From an uncultured Caulobacterales bacterium (GTDB taxonomy: Bacteria > Pseudomonadota > Alphaproteobacteria > Caulobacterales > Maricaulaceae), in NCBI GenBank assembly GCA_937928165.1, contig CALFVT010000020.1, positions 64,001-128,000 of the forward strand: a stretch of 64,000 nucleotides of DNA, read 5' to 3'. Position 1 is the first letter of the stretch, and every line of letters begins with the position of its first letter. The notes beneath the pieces were generated by a model. It was not told the origin of the DNA. It was given only the letters and a program-made list of their open reading frames with translations, and did not search any database. Position numbers and translations under genes: made by a program. Of this stretch, positions 35,953 to 45,447 are shown piece by piece.

Positions 35953-36686
35953 GACACGTCCCCCTTGGGTACTGCCTTACGCGGGCGGCCTTTTGACTGA
36001 CTTGTTTTTTTGGCTATAGTCTTTTTTTCTTTCGGCAGGTTCGTAGCAACCTCAGCCTTTGGGCTAACCTTAGGCTGATCCTCGCCTAATTGTGCGTAAG
36101 GTGATTGCCCGAGGCCAATACTCACCCCATTCGGGCAGGCTTGCCACTTTCCAGCATTCCCGTTGAGGCCAAGAAGCAATAGCACGCCCAAACCCGCCGC
36201 AAAAATAACGACAGTTTCACCAAAAGTATCAAAGCCCCGGTAGCTTGCTAGCACGGCCGTCACAACATTAGGAATATGAATATCCTTAGCCGTTTTATCC
36301 AAATAACCCGCGCCAACATGGCTGTTTGCAGGTGAGTTTGCATCCCCATAAATAGGCATATCACCAATGGCGTAAAATAACATCAACCCGGATGCAATGA
36401 CAATGATAATCGGCGCGATTTGGCGGCGTAAAGACACCTCATCTGATTGTCTATCGGCCAGCAGCATAGCTGCGAGCATTAAAACTGTGGAAACGCCTGC
36501 GCCAACAGCCGCTTCGGTAAAGGCCACATCAACCGCATCCAGTGAAACGAACCAAGCCGCACAAACAAGGCTATAAACACCCTGTAACATGACGACCGCA
36601 AATAATGACCGCATACGAATAATTGCAAAGGCAATCACTAAAAGCATAGAGATTAAACCGAGATCAAGAATAATATGCCCGCTCAT
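35949..36686 (-). CDS. MbhD/MbhE-like fused subunit (DUF4040), Lys-rich tail
   Basis: A 245-residue membrane protein equivalent to the detached C-terminal part of classical MrpA. Residues 1-75 are the MbhD/DUF4040 helix set (VVMLQGVYSLVCAAWFV, DVAFTEAAVGAGVSTVLML); about 85-175 is the MbhE-like part (VVTAVLASYRGFDTFGETVV). The last 65 residues are hydrophilic and Lys-rich, with an AT-hook-like GRPRK core, which is not usual for the family. It overlaps mrpG by one base. Confidence 0.87.
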   Translation of the reverse strand: MSGHIILDLGLISMLLVIAFAIIRMRSLFAVVMLQGVYSLVCAAWFVSLDAVDVAFTEAAVGAGVSTVLMLAAMLLADRQSDEVSLRRQIAPIIIVIASGLMLFYAIGDMPIYGDANSPANSHVGAGYLDKTAKDIHIPNVVTAVLASYRGFDTFGETVVIFAAGLGVLLLLGLNGNAGKWQACPNGVSIGLGQSPYAQLGEDQPKVSPKAEVATNLPKEKKTIAKKTSQSKGRPRKAVPKGDVS

Positions 36687-37123
36687 TATTTTGCCTCCCC
36701 ATACCCACGAAGTGTATCAATATCCGGTGATTTATAACGTCCTAACTTCGGCTTAAGGCCCCCATGATAGGCTGCATTTGCCATCGCATGGGTTGCCGTT
36801 GGACTCGTCAATAAAAGAAAAAACGCAACAAGCAAAAACTTCAAACTCAGCAAACTAAAGCCAGCTTGAAGCATCAAGCCAAGTAAAATCAACTCAACAC
36901 CTAACGTATCCGTCATACCCGCCGCATGAATACGAGAGAAAAAATCAGGCAAGCGTAATACGCCCAAAGTTCCCGCAAAAACAAAAAAAACACCCGTCGT
37001 AATAAAACCCATAGACAGGCCAAGACGTAAAAGGGCCATAATGATGGTAGTGTCAAATTTAACGCCGCCGCCAGTACTCCCATGGACTGCGCTATCTGCC
37101 GCAGCTAAGAAAAGGTCTATCAC
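36686..37123 (-). CDS. mrpG: Mrp-type antiporter subunit G
   Basis: A 145-residue MnhG-family membrane protein with the signature GTLGVLRLPDFFSRIHAAGM and FFLLLTSPTATHAMANAAY. The start is a GTG overlapping the mrpF stop (GTGA), with AAGGTGAG a few bases upstream. An N-terminal extension of about 25 residues precedes the first helix. Confidence 0.92.
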   Translation of the reverse strand: MIDLFLAAADSAVHGSTGGGVKFDTTIIMALLRLGLSMGFITTGVFFVFAGTLGVLRLPDFFSRIHAAGMTDTLGVELILLGLMLQAGFSLLSLKFLLVAFFLLLTSPTATHAMANAAYHGGLKPKLGRYKSPDIDTLRGYGEAK

Positions 37124-37446
37124 AGCTCACCTTCCGCATTTTTAGCCTCGGCAAATGAGCCATCTAACGGTAAATCTAAACTGCGGTAACGAAAGAATTT
37201 AAGCACTGCAATGGTCGCAATAAAATTCATTAAAGCATAAAGAATAGCGATATCTACCCCGTCTGGACGGTCAATAATCATACAAAATAAACATAAGAAG
37301 ATCACAATTTTCGTCCCAAAGGAGTTCACCGCTAAAAGACGATCATAAAGACTTGGCCCGGCGATAAGGCGCCCAAGCATAAGCATCATTGTAATTATCA
37401 AGAAAAACGCCGCGCTAAGGTTAAAATATTCGGTAAGTTGCTCCAT
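37120..37446 (-). CDS. mrpF: Mrp-type antiporter subunit F
   Basis: A 108-residue MrpF membrane protein with three helices and the family segment LIAGPSLYDRLLAVNSFGTK. The start MEQLTEYF is set by GAGGAGG about 6 bases upstream; it begins one base after the mrpE stop. The longer open frame upstream overlaps mrpE and is not coding. Confidence 0.92.
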   Translation of the reverse strand: MEQLTEYFNLSAAFFLIITMMLMLGRLIAGPSLYDRLLAVNSFGTKIVIFLCLFCMIIDRPDGVDIAILYALMNFIATIAVLKFFRYRSLDLPLDGSFAEAKNAEGEL

Positions 37447-37447
37447 C

Positions 37448-37951
37448 TTACACCTCCTCTTCGGGCTGTAACCTATCGCTGACTGACCAAGCCGATTGTT
37501 CGGCCATAATATCAAAATCACTTTTTGAAACATGATTAGATAGCAGGGCATGAACGATAATATCATCTCCCATTGCGGCAACACTGACTGTGCCCGGCGT
37601 AAGCGTAATTGAATTGGCAAAAACTGTCTTTCCAATATCAGTTTTATGAGCCGCTTTAATAGTAAGCATACCCGGGGTCACATCAATGCTTGGCGCAAGA
37701 ACGGCCTTAATTACATCCATATTTGCTTTCGCAATTTCACGAAACAACCATGTAAAATAAGACATCATCTTTATGCTGTGAAGATATGGAACCGTTTCTT
37801 CATCGGCAATCTTCATCCGGTTTATTAGGCCAACCACGATTAAAACAGACAAAGCACCTAATGATAAGAGTAAAGGCTTAAAATAACCGGATAAAATCAT
37901 CCAATAGGCACTCATGCCAATCGCAAGAAGAAATGAAAACCTAAACAACAC
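37448..37951 (-). CDS. mrpE: Mrp-type antiporter subunit E
   Basis: A 167-residue MnhE-family protein, first gene of the antiporter operon. Two N-terminal helices are followed by the cytoplasmic-type domain with WLFREIAKANMDVIKAVL and NSITLTPGTVSV. The start is GTG (or the next codon, TTG) just after AGGAG. Mrp complexes exchange Na+ or other cations for protons and support pH and salt tolerance. Confidence 0.9.
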   Translation of the reverse strand: MLFRFSFLLAIGMSAYWMILSGYFKPLLLSLGALSVLIVVGLINRMKIADEETVPYLHSIKMMSYFTWLFREIAKANMDVIKAVLAPSIDVTPGMLTIKAAHKTDIGKTVFANSITLTPGTVSVAAMGDDIIVHALLSNHVSKSDFDIMAEQSAWSVSDRLQPEEEV

Positions 37952-38136
37952 CGACTCCTAAGATAGTGTTGAAATGTTCTAGCAGTATATAGGCGAGAAC
38001 CAACCCTTTTATTCGTTTTAATCTGATAAATGCTTAGTCATATGATAAATCCACAGCCATATGCTGGCGGCTTAAGTTTAAAGCTTTTATCAAAATATGT
38101 ACGAAAATCAGGAAAAGTTGAAACCTAACGATACAT

Positions 38137-39372
38137 TTATGACTTTAAGTGTTTATTCCCAAACACAAGCGCCGCAGAAATAGCGGCATCCGTATATTCG
38201 CTGCCTTGCGGAACAACGCCGCGCTTAATATGTGCAATAACATCAGCATTCAGAGATGATGTGAGAGACCAATTCCAATATCGTAAGACGGTTTGTGCTT
38301 TATCCGTTGATATCGAATCATAAGTCGCGAGAACCCGTTTGAACCCATCACTATATTCGCCCGTCTCCGTTTTCAGCGGGCGGCGAAGAGCCGTCCACAG
38401 CTTCTCTAAATATTCGCGTTTAAGGCCCGGCGCTTTGCAAAAAACAGCGAGGGCTTCCCCAGTTTTATCCGTAAGCACTTGCGCGCCTGTTGCCGGTTTA
38501 ACGCCGGCCATATAAGCTATTTCTTGCGTAACTTGCCGCGTTAATCCTGCTGCCGCAGCTTTGTCAATAGCGGCTTCTAGGCTTTCAAAATCGCTTCGGG
38601 AAATTGCCGCGCGGTTACGTTGACGCCGCTCAATAAACTGCAACGCTTTTCGTGTCGCCGGATCTCCCCAACCTTCGGCCGCAGCCGCCTTGAAAAGATC
38701 TCCGCATGAATCTTGTAAAATATTTCGCGTAACAGCAAATCTTTGCAAGATTTTTATGCGTGCCGCACTATCCGCCCACCAAAACAACGTTAGCCCATGC
38801 GCTGGGCGTAGTTCAACCCGTTTCACCAAAAGCTCTACATAACGCGGGTTATGACGCGAGGCTGCCAAAATACGTTGGATCGCTGTTTCAGGAAAATTAG
38901 CCCCCTTATTCATTAGCAAACGAATAACAACATCATCATCCATAAATTCTACTAGCGCTTCGACAACACCGTCAGCCACCTTGCGGCGGCGGGCCATAAT
39001 TTCATGATGTTGTGAGAATGTAGATTTCGCAATCCCGATTAAGTCAGAATCCGTCAAGGATTTAGAATTTTCCAAGACATGCCGTGCAACGGATATATCA
39101 TCCTTCGCCAGCATAACCAGAATATTTTGCGGGGCCTCATTCAACATAGTCAAGCGCCGCGCGACACCCTCACGGATTTTAATATCTGCATCACGCAAGA
39201 GGTCAACAAGCACATCACCTGCCATATGCCGCTCTTGCGGGGTTATTTGGCTGGCCGGAATACAAATAACATCCGCAAGCCGCTTAGCGAGGCGCGCCCG
39301 TACAGAAATGCTCGCCGCCTTACTATCTAAGGGCGCCGTTTCCTCTAATGTTAACGCTGCGGGTTGTAGCAT
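38137..39372 (-). CDS. DUF2336 family protein
   Basis: A 411-residue soluble protein of the alphaproteobacterial DUF2336 family, built of HEAT-like helical repeats (DIKIREGVARRLTMLNEAP, DISVARHVLENS). The C-terminal half carries the TRQVTQEIAYMAGVKPATG segment. Function is not established. It is divergent from the oligopeptidase B gene across a 171-bp gap. No N-terminal signal. Confidence 0.85.
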   Translation of the reverse strand: MLQPAALTLEETAPLDSKAASISVRARLAKRLADVICIPASQITPQERHMAGDVLVDLLRDADIKIREGVARRLTMLNEAPQNILVMLAKDDISVARHVLENSKSLTDSDLIGIAKSTFSQHHEIMARRRKVADGVVEALVEFMDDDVVIRLLMNKGANFPETAIQRILAASRHNPRYVELLVKRVELRPAHGLTLFWWADSAARIKILQRFAVTRNILQDSCGDLFKAAAAEGWGDPATRKALQFIERRQRNRAAISRSDFESLEAAIDKAAAAGLTRQVTQEIAYMAGVKPATGAQVLTDKTGEALAVFCKAPGLKREYLEKLWTALRRPLKTETGEYSDGFKRVLATYDSISTDKAQTVLRYWNWSLTSSLNADVIAHIKRGVVPQGSEYTDAAISAALVFGNKHLKS

Positions 39373-39543
39373 TATGCTTTACCTAACCTAAACTATATAC
39401 GAATCTGAGACATATTTACCTTGAGTTTACCCAAAAGCCGTTAATGAAAGATAACTTTCTTCAATCAATAATTCTTATGACGGCCATTGAAGTTTCGGCA
39501 CTAAGACGTCATGAGGTTAAGGTAAAAATTCAAAGGCCGCAGT

Positions 39544-41646
39544 ATGACACTTCATTCGGACATAAAAAAACCTCAAATCACAAAGCGCCCACATAATATC
39601 ACCCAACACGGCATAACTAGAACCGATGATTATGCCTGGCTTCGGGCAGATAATTGGCAAGAAGTTATGCAAGACCCGTCAAAACTCGATGGTGACATCC
39701 GCGCTGTATTAGAGGCCGAGAATAAATATTATAAATCTGTCACTGCGCCAATCTCAAATCTTTCAAAGGCTATTTTTGAAGAAATGAAAGGGCGTATTGA
39801 GCCCGCAGAATCAGACGTCCCAACACCCGACGGAGACTATGCTTATTATCATGCCTACCGTGAGGGCGATCAACACGGCGCTTTTATGCGGGCGCAAATT
39901 GAAGATCGCCAAACACTTAAGCTATCCAATGAAACCTGCCTGCTTGACGCTGATGATTTATCAAAAAAATACACTGGGTTTTTCAACCTCGGCAGCGCGG
40001 AACATAGTCCCAATCATAAATATTTTGCCTATAGCGTGGATGACCAAGGGGCCGAAAATTATAAGATATTTATCCAAACCCTTGGCGGCCCGTTGTTAAA
40101 TAGCGGTATTGACCGCGCGGATGGAGGCGTGCAATGGGCCAAAGATAGCCGCACTCTGTTTTGGGTCGAACGCGATAATAATCAACGCCCTTGTTATGTT
40201 TACGCCAAAGACATCTTTGATACAAACGCTACGCCAAAACTTATTTACCAAGAAAAAGATCCTGCCTTTTTTGTCTCAATTAACGAATCTGATTCTGGGC
40301 GGTTTATTGAAATCAACGTTCATAATCATACCACATCTGAAATTTGGTTAATCCCCTCGCAGGCCCCCTATACGCCGCCTGTTTGTTTTGCGCCGCGCCT
40401 TGAGGGCTGCGAATATAGCATTGCCGATCATGAAGGTCAGTTTTTCATCCTAACAAATTATAACGGCGCGGTCGAATTTCAAATTATGACCTGCCCTCAT
40501 AATGCAACCCAGCGAGATGCTTGGATCGTCTATGAACCCCATCAAAACGGGCGGCTAATCCTATCAATGACACTCTATGAAAATCATCTTGTCACTATGC
40601 AGCGGGAAAACGCCCTGCCGGCAATTATTATTACTGACCTTAGAAACCAAAGCCGTCATCACATTGCCTTTGACGAGACAGCTTATAGCCTTGGTCTTAT
40701 GCCGGGCCTTGAATACCGAACAGATATCATGCGGTTTAACTACGCTTCTCCCACAACCCCGACCCAAGTTTTTGATTATAATATGACAAGCCGCAAACGC
40801 ATTTTTCGCAAAATGCGGCATATTCCGAGCGGGCACACAGCCAGTGATTATATCGCCGAGCGCATATCCGTCAAAGCGCGAGACGGGGCAGGCATTCCCG
40901 TCACAATTTTAAGGCATAAAAATACGGCGCTAGACGGCTCGGCCCCTTGCCTTCTTTATGGCTACGGCTCTTACGGCTATACGATTCCCGCTGGCTTTCG
41001 TACATCGCTCTTGTCCCTCATAGACCGGGGGTTTATTTATGTAATCGCCCATATTCGCGGCAGCCAAGCCAATGGCTATCAATGGTATCTTGACGGTAAA
41101 TTAGACAAAAAACTCAATAGTTTTTTTGACTTTATCGACGTTGGCCATGCCCTATGTGAGCAAAGTTACACGGGGCCCGGCCAAATTGTCGCGCATGGCG
41201 GCTCTGCCGGCGGCCTCCTCGTTGGGGCAGCGCTTAACCTCGCGCCGGAGCTTTTTGCAGGCGTTATTGCCGACGTGCCTTTTGTCGATGTGTTAACAAC
41301 CATATCCGATGACAGCCTCCCGCTCACCCCGCCAGAGTGGCCGGAATGGGGCAATCCGATCACAGATAAAAAAGCCTATGATCTTATCGCGTCATACTCA
41401 CCTTATGACAATGTCATAGCGCGTAACTATCCGCCAATTTTAATAACTGCTGGTTTGACTGACCCGCGCGTTACCTATTGGGAACCGGCTAAATGGGCGG
41501 CAAAACTACGGGAGCATCAACAAGGCGATGCGCCCGTTTTACTTAAAACTAATATGAGCGCAGGACATGCGGGGGAATCTGGGCGTTATGATGCGCTTAA
41601 AGATTTAGCCGAAGAATATGCCTTTGCGGTGGCTGTAACGGAATAA
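39544..41646 (+). CDS. ptrB: Oligopeptidase B (S9A serine peptidase)
   Basis: A 700-residue prolyl-oligopeptidase-family enzyme that cleaves short peptides after basic residues. The N-terminal half is the seven-bladed propeller; the C-terminal alpha/beta-hydrolase has the nucleophile in GGSAGG (about Ser553), the Asp in GLTDPRVTYWEP and the His in MSAGHAGESGR. GYGSYG and IAHIRGS are also typical. No signal peptide, so cytoplasmic. A terminator facing the opposite strand follows. Confidence 0.94.
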   Translation: MTLHSDIKKPQITKRPHNITQHGITRTDDYAWLRADNWQEVMQDPSKLDGDIRAVLEAENKYYKSVTAPISNLSKAIFEEMKGRIEPAESDVPTPDGDYAYYHAYREGDQHGAFMRAQIEDRQTLKLSNETCLLDADDLSKKYTGFFNLGSAEHSPNHKYFAYSVDDQGAENYKIFIQTLGGPLLNSGIDRADGGVQWAKDSRTLFWVERDNNQRPCYVYAKDIFDTNATPKLIYQEKDPAFFVSINESDSGRFIEINVHNHTTSEIWLIPSQAPYTPPVCFAPRLEGCEYSIADHEGQFFILTNYNGAVEFQIMTCPHNATQRDAWIVYEPHQNGRLILSMTLYENHLVTMQRENALPAIIITDLRNQSRHHIAFDETAYSLGLMPGLEYRTDIMRFNYASPTTPTQVFDYNMTSRKRIFRKMRHIPSGHTASDYIAERISVKARDGAGIPVTILRHKNTALDGSAPCLLYGYGSYGYTIPAGFRTSLLSLIDRGFIYVIAHIRGSQANGYQWYLDGKLDKKLNSFFDFIDVGHALCEQSYTGPGQIVAHGGSAGGLLVGAALNLAPELFAGVIADVPFVDVLTTISDDSLPLTPPEWPEWGNPITDKKAYDLIASYSPYDNVIARNYPPILITAGLTDPRVTYWEPAKWAAKLREHQQGDAPVLLKTNMSAGHAGESGRYDALKDLAEEYAFAVAVTE

Positions 41647-41666
41647 ATTAACATATAATTGCACAT

Positions 41667-41694
41667 AAAAAACCGCGCTTTCTAGGCGCGGTTT
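41667..41694 (-). terminator. Rho-independent terminator of the TonB operon
   Basis: A 9-bp GC-rich stem (AAACCGCGC / GCGCGGTTT) with a 7-base loop; read on the minus strand it runs into TTTTTT. It lies 24 bp beyond the TPR gene stop. It can also form on the plus strand after oligopeptidase B, but there it has only three T residues. Confidence 0.85.
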
Positions 41695-41717
41695 AGACCA
41701 ATCAATTCAATCAGTTT

Positions 41718-43253
41718 CTAGTTATCGTCTTCTGCAACTCTGACGCGGAAAATACTGTCATATTCCGCTTTAAAGCCTTGGCATTTCTCATCATCAAGCT
41801 CAAACCGACCTTTAAAGATCTCCGCGTCATAGGCTTGTTTAATCTTCACAAAACAAAGCTCTTTTTCGACTGTTAACTCAAATTCACAGCGGTCTTCAAT
41901 CGCTTTATATTCTGCATTAATAAAAGACACCCATTTATTGGCATTACGCTTTTCACGCGAAGATGACGGAACATTTTGAAACGCTTCTTTCGCAAAATTA
42001 CGTTTCTTATTTTTCGGGGACCCGGCCCGCTGCGCTTTAGTCGTGTCTTTACAAACTTCGCGCGGCTCTTTTTGGGCATCCTCATAGCGGCAGGTCGCAA
42101 TCAACATCCAAGACTTCCCACGGTCATAACCCCGCGTCATAGCTTCTTGGAAGGCACTCTCCGCTTTTCCGCAGTTTCCTTCATTATAAAGGGCTTCACC
42201 AAGGTCGGCATATAATTTGCCCGTCCCTGATTGCGCCGCTGCACGTTCAAGAATAGGAACAGCTTTTTTATACTCACGCGCCTGACGATATAAATCAGAC
42301 AACTGAACGAGACGATCCGCATTTTGCGCTATCTTACCCGCATTCATTTCTTTTTCAAGGATCTGCGCCGCCTGATAAGGCATATCATAGAAAGAATAAT
42401 ATTGAACAACCTTAAGTAGGTCTGACTCTGTATTCAGCGCACCACCGAGGTAAAGCATCTTATTAACTTCAAAGGCTTCTTGCTCACGGCCACCATTCGC
42501 GAGGAGCGATGACCACGCATCCCAAAGGCTTTTATCCTCCGGCCAGCGGTTGATCATTTGCTTAACGATGTCCGCCTGTTTCCCAGGTTGACCAAGATTA
42601 TTATAAAGGAAGTTTAAAAGATCAAAGTGCTTCCGCTCTTTTGGGCTAGCTTCGTTAAACCACCGTTCAGCCCAGGGCAGAGCGCGAGAATAACTTTCAT
42701 TTGAGATCCAAGCCTGAACCAATAATGTAACTTGAGGCGATTTAATCGTGTTTCCAGGTTGACGCCCCCAATTTTCAATCATCTCCGCACCGCGAACATA
42801 TTGACCTTCGCCAATAAGTAATTGTCCAATGTTAAGCCTGAGCTGGCTCGCTTCTTTTGGAAGGAGCCCCCCTGCATTAATTGAGTTTTCAAAGGCTTGA
42901 ATAGCTTCAGCTGTGCGTTTCACGTCGTACAGAGCAGAGCCTTGCATTTGGTAAATAACAGATTTTTCATATGGATTAAGGTCGGGAAGTGCAATAGCTT
43001 TTGAAAGCTCACCGATCGCAGCTTGCGGTTGGTCGGCATTCAAAAATTGAATGGCCGCATTAACAATTTCACCTGTTGTAGATGTAAATTGACGGCCCGG
43101 ATCAGGAGCTTCATCTTGCGCAAAAGCGGTAGCCATGCCTGATTGAACAGAGAAAAAACTCGCGCCACTAACCGCGACAACACCAGCTAAAACTAAGGAT
43201 TTAAAAGATTTATTCGCGCTCAAAACAGTCACACTTTGTCTCCAAATATTCAT
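41718..43253 (-). CDS. TPR protein of the TonB operon
   Basis: A 511-residue exported tetratricopeptide-repeat protein. After a signal peptide (SFKSLVLAGVVAVSGASFFS, cleavage near AFA-QDE) it has about ten TPR-like helix pairs (for example LLIGEGQYVRGAEMIENW and KLYADLGEALYNEGNCGKAE). A Cys- and Lys-rich C-terminal part follows. The ATG MNIWRQ was chosen over a TTG 27 bases upstream. TPR partners of this kind are found at the end of TtpC-type TonB operons. Last gene before the terminator. Confidence 0.82.
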   Translation of the reverse strand: MNIWRQSVTVLSANKSFKSLVLAGVVAVSGASFFSVQSGMATAFAQDEAPDPGRQFTSTTGEIVNAAIQFLNADQPQAAIGELSKAIALPDLNPYEKSVIYQMQGSALYDVKRTAEAIQAFENSINAGGLLPKEASQLRLNIGQLLIGEGQYVRGAEMIENWGRQPGNTIKSPQVTLLVQAWISNESYSRALPWAERWFNEASPKERKHFDLLNFLYNNLGQPGKQADIVKQMINRWPEDKSLWDAWSSLLANGGREQEAFEVNKMLYLGGALNTESDLLKVVQYYSFYDMPYQAAQILEKEMNAGKIAQNADRLVQLSDLYRQAREYKKAVPILERAAAQSGTGKLYADLGEALYNEGNCGKAESAFQEAMTRGYDRGKSWMLIATCRYEDAQKEPREVCKDTTKAQRAGSPKNKKRNFAKEAFQNVPSSSREKRNANKWVSFINAEYKAIEDRCEFELTVEKELCFVKIKQAYDAEIFKGRFELDDEKCQGFKAEYDSIFRVRVAEDDN

Positions 43254-43312
43254 GTCCTTGATTGGACGAAATGCGCGCAATCCAAGTTGTAGGACGACGC
43301 TTCATATTTATA

Positions 43313-43942
43313 TTACTCAGGAATTATTCTTCCACGTTCATCAGCAAGTTTGAACGTAATCTTACTCTCAACACCTTTACGCGCTGTTGCACGGCCATCC
43401 ACAATTTTGGGGTTATACTTCCACTTTTGAACTGACTTCGTAGAGGCCCGTTTGAACAAGGTTTCCGTACAAAATGTCGCAACGACATTAAAAGGTTGAC
43501 CTTCTGGACTCACGTCAAACTTAACGCGGCAATGACCTGATTTTTCTGCACGCGGCGGCATAATAGGCGGAATACGAACAAGGGGTTGCGCATCGCGGTC
43601 AGACACAGTGATTTTAAAGTTGGATCGGTCGATTTTCGGGGCTTCAAACTCCGGAATCGCGCCTTCGAGTGAGGCAATAGCTTCCGTTGGTTTTGCAGCT
43701 TGCTGCCGTTCAATTTGAGGCGGTGGTGGCGGTGTAACGACCTTTTTGATCTCTTGCACTTTTGTTTCGCGTATGACGACTTTAATATCATCAACCTGTG
43801 GGTTAATGTCAAAATTAGCCGCAGCCAGTTTCTTCTCAGGTTTAAAATCACCTGTAATCAGAGCTTTCATGCCTAGAAAAAGCATAAAAGTTAAAAACGC
43901 AGCCAGAGGAATACCAACAATCCATCTAATTAATGCAGCCAT
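43313..43942 (-). CDS. tonB: TonB family energy transducer
   Basis: A 209-residue TonB: one N-terminal membrane anchor (WIVGIPLAAFLTFMLFLGMKAL), a short periplasmic linker with a PPPPP stretch and a C-terminal TonB_C domain (CRVKFDVSPEGQPFNV, STKSVQKWKYNPKIVDG). It transmits proton-motive energy to outer-membrane receptors. It follows exbD2 by 17 bp and precedes the TPR gene. Confidence 0.93.
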   Translation of the reverse strand: MAALIRWIVGIPLAAFLTFMLFLGMKALITGDFKPEKKLAAANFDINPQVDDIKVVIRETKVQEIKKVVTPPPPPQIERQQAAKPTEAIASLEGAIPEFEAPKIDRSNFKITVSDRDAQPLVRIPPIMPPRAEKSGHCRVKFDVSPEGQPFNVVATFCTETLFKRASTKSVQKWKYNPKIVDGRATARKGVESKITFKLADERGRIIPE

Positions 43943-43959
43943 AACAAATATCCTTTATA

Positions 43960-44355
43960 TTACTGCGTTGAAACGCGCGTTGAAATTTTTAAATCGGCCA
44001 TAATATCAACCACTTGCATTACCGTTCCGGCCTCTGCGTTTTGATCGCCGATCACAATGGCCTCGGCCTTTGGGTTTTCATCCCGCATTGAGAGCAAAAT
44101 TGGACGGACTTCTGAAATATCGTAAGGACGTTTATCAATCCAAACTTCATTTTCAGAGTTTACCGCAATCAAAATGCCAGGATTCCAATCTTCATCCGTC
44201 ACCGCTTCGGGTTTTGTCGGATCAATACCCGGCGTCTTAACAAAAACTGATGTTACAATAAAAAAGATAAGCAGAATAAAGACAACATCCAACATGGGAG
44301 TCATGTTAAGTTCAATATCTTCTTGCTCTACCTGCGTGCGACTACGTCTTGCCAT
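43960..44355 (-). CDS. exbD: ExbD-type biopolymer transporter (second copy)
   Basis: A 131-residue ExbD with one membrane helix that carries the conserved proton-path Asp in MTPMLDVVFILLIFF, then a periplasmic domain ending VVDIMADLKISTRVSTQ. About 100 bp of non-coding sequence separate it from the first exbD. Confidence 0.93.
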   Translation of the reverse strand: MARRSRTQVEQEDIELNMTPMLDVVFILLIFFIVTSVFVKTPGIDPTKPEAVTDEDWNPGILIAVNSENEVWIDKRPYDISEVRPILLSMRDENPKAEAIVIGDQNAEAGTVMQVVDIMADLKISTRVSTQ

Positions 44356-44456
44356 TTTTAACTCCTATCACAAAAAGGCTTTAATTTCAACGAAACCGAG
44401 CCGTCATCCCGATTAATTCTTCGTAAGGCCTTTTAATTATTATGAGGATTTGCGCC

Positions 44457-44873
44457 CTAAGACGCAGTTTCCTTGATAATCTCCAGCTTGGATTGAAGGC
44501 CGGATTCGTCAAAACTATCTTTCATAAAGACAAGATTATTATGCGAAGCCGCTTCGTGAATCTTGAGGATAATATTCGCGCCAGGCTTATCCGCAAGCAA
44601 ACGCTCTACCCGTAGCGGAACCCGGTCACATTCAGACCGTTCTCCGTCGACAGAACAAAAATTCTTTCCGTCAACATAAACCGTAATCGCCGGCTTAGGC
44701 TGAGGGTTGTCCGGTGTATCTGGCGGCGGAGGTGGCTGTGTTAAGTCCACACCTGTTTCATCCAAGAAAGTTGCTGTTACGATGAAGAAAATTAGCATGA
44801 TAAACACAATGTCGAGCATTGGTGTCATATCGACTTCGGCTTCATCACCTTGATTTTTACGACGACGTCTCAT
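44457..44873 (-). CDS. exbD: ExbD-type biopolymer transporter (first copy)
   Basis: A 138-residue ExbD with the conserved Asp in MTPMLDIVFIMLIFF, a PPPPP-rich segment after the helix and a periplasmic domain. Two cysteines (NFCSVDGERSECDRV) could form a disulphide, a difference from the second copy. It is 19 bp after exbB2. Confidence 0.93.
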   Translation of the reverse strand: MRRRRKNQGDEAEVDMTPMLDIVFIMLIFFIVTATFLDETGVDLTQPPPPPDTPDNPQPKPAITVYVDGKNFCSVDGERSECDRVPLRVERLLADKPGANIILKIHEAASHNNLVFMKDSFDESGLQSKLEIIKETAS

Positions 44874-44892
44874 TATTTATTCACTCCCCGGC

Positions 44893-45423
44893 TCAATCAT
44901 AAGCCAGTTTTTCGGCAAAGCGCGCTGTTTCACGGCGACCTTTGCGTTCGATGTAATTACTTAAGAAAAGACCTACGAGCGCAACAGACATCCCTGCCAT
45001 AGTTGGGATCGTCGCTTTAAATACGCCGCGTGACATTTCCCGCGCATTAGATGAGCCAGAAAGGGCCATGGTATCAAACACGTCAATCATTCCAGTCACT
45101 GTGCCCAAAAGGCCAAGAAGCGGAGCAATAGCAACAAGTGTCTTAATGATATTAACATTAGACCCGGTCGCGCCTTTGACCCGCGAGATTAACTCATCGC
45201 GAATCGCATGGGCCCGCCAAGATTGATAATCCGTCCGCGCATCCCATTCTGCTGCCAAACGCTTTACGAGCGGTTTATGGCCCGTAAAGAAGTAAGCGAG
45301 ACGCTCCATAATAAAAGCAAAGAGCGCAAAAGCTGTCAGCATAATAACGTAAAGAACATTTCCGCCATCACGCAAAAGGGTTTGGATCGCTTCGAAAGCA
45401 TTAGCAGGATTTAAAAAGTCCAT
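44893..45423 (-). CDS. exbB: ExbB/TolQ-family proton channel protein
   Basis: A 176-residue MotA/TolQ/ExbB protein with three helices. The core LVAIAPLLGLLGTVTGMIDVFD and the FKATIPTMAGMSVALVGLF segment are typical. It lacks the long N-terminal extension of the neighbouring ExbB-like protein. It pairs with ExbD to energise TonB. Two hairpins, one with a T-run, separate it from the upstream gene. Confidence 0.92.
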   Translation of the reverse strand: MDFLNPANAFEAIQTLLRDGGNVLYVIMLTAFALFAFIMERLAYFFTGHKPLVKRLAAEWDARTDYQSWRAHAIRDELISRVKGATGSNVNIIKTLVAIAPLLGLLGTVTGMIDVFDTMALSGSSNAREMSRGVFKATIPTMAGMSVALVGLFLSNYIERKGRRETARFAEKLAYD

Positions 45424-45447
45424 TGAGCTACCCTATAGTTAAAAAGT

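Noticed and set aside
29923-37951. NADH dehydrogenase or membrane-bound hydrogenase operon
   Set aside because: No NuoB/C/D/G/I, NiFe hydrogenase or iron-sulphur subunits are present; MnhE, F, G and B domains identify an Mrp-type antiporter.
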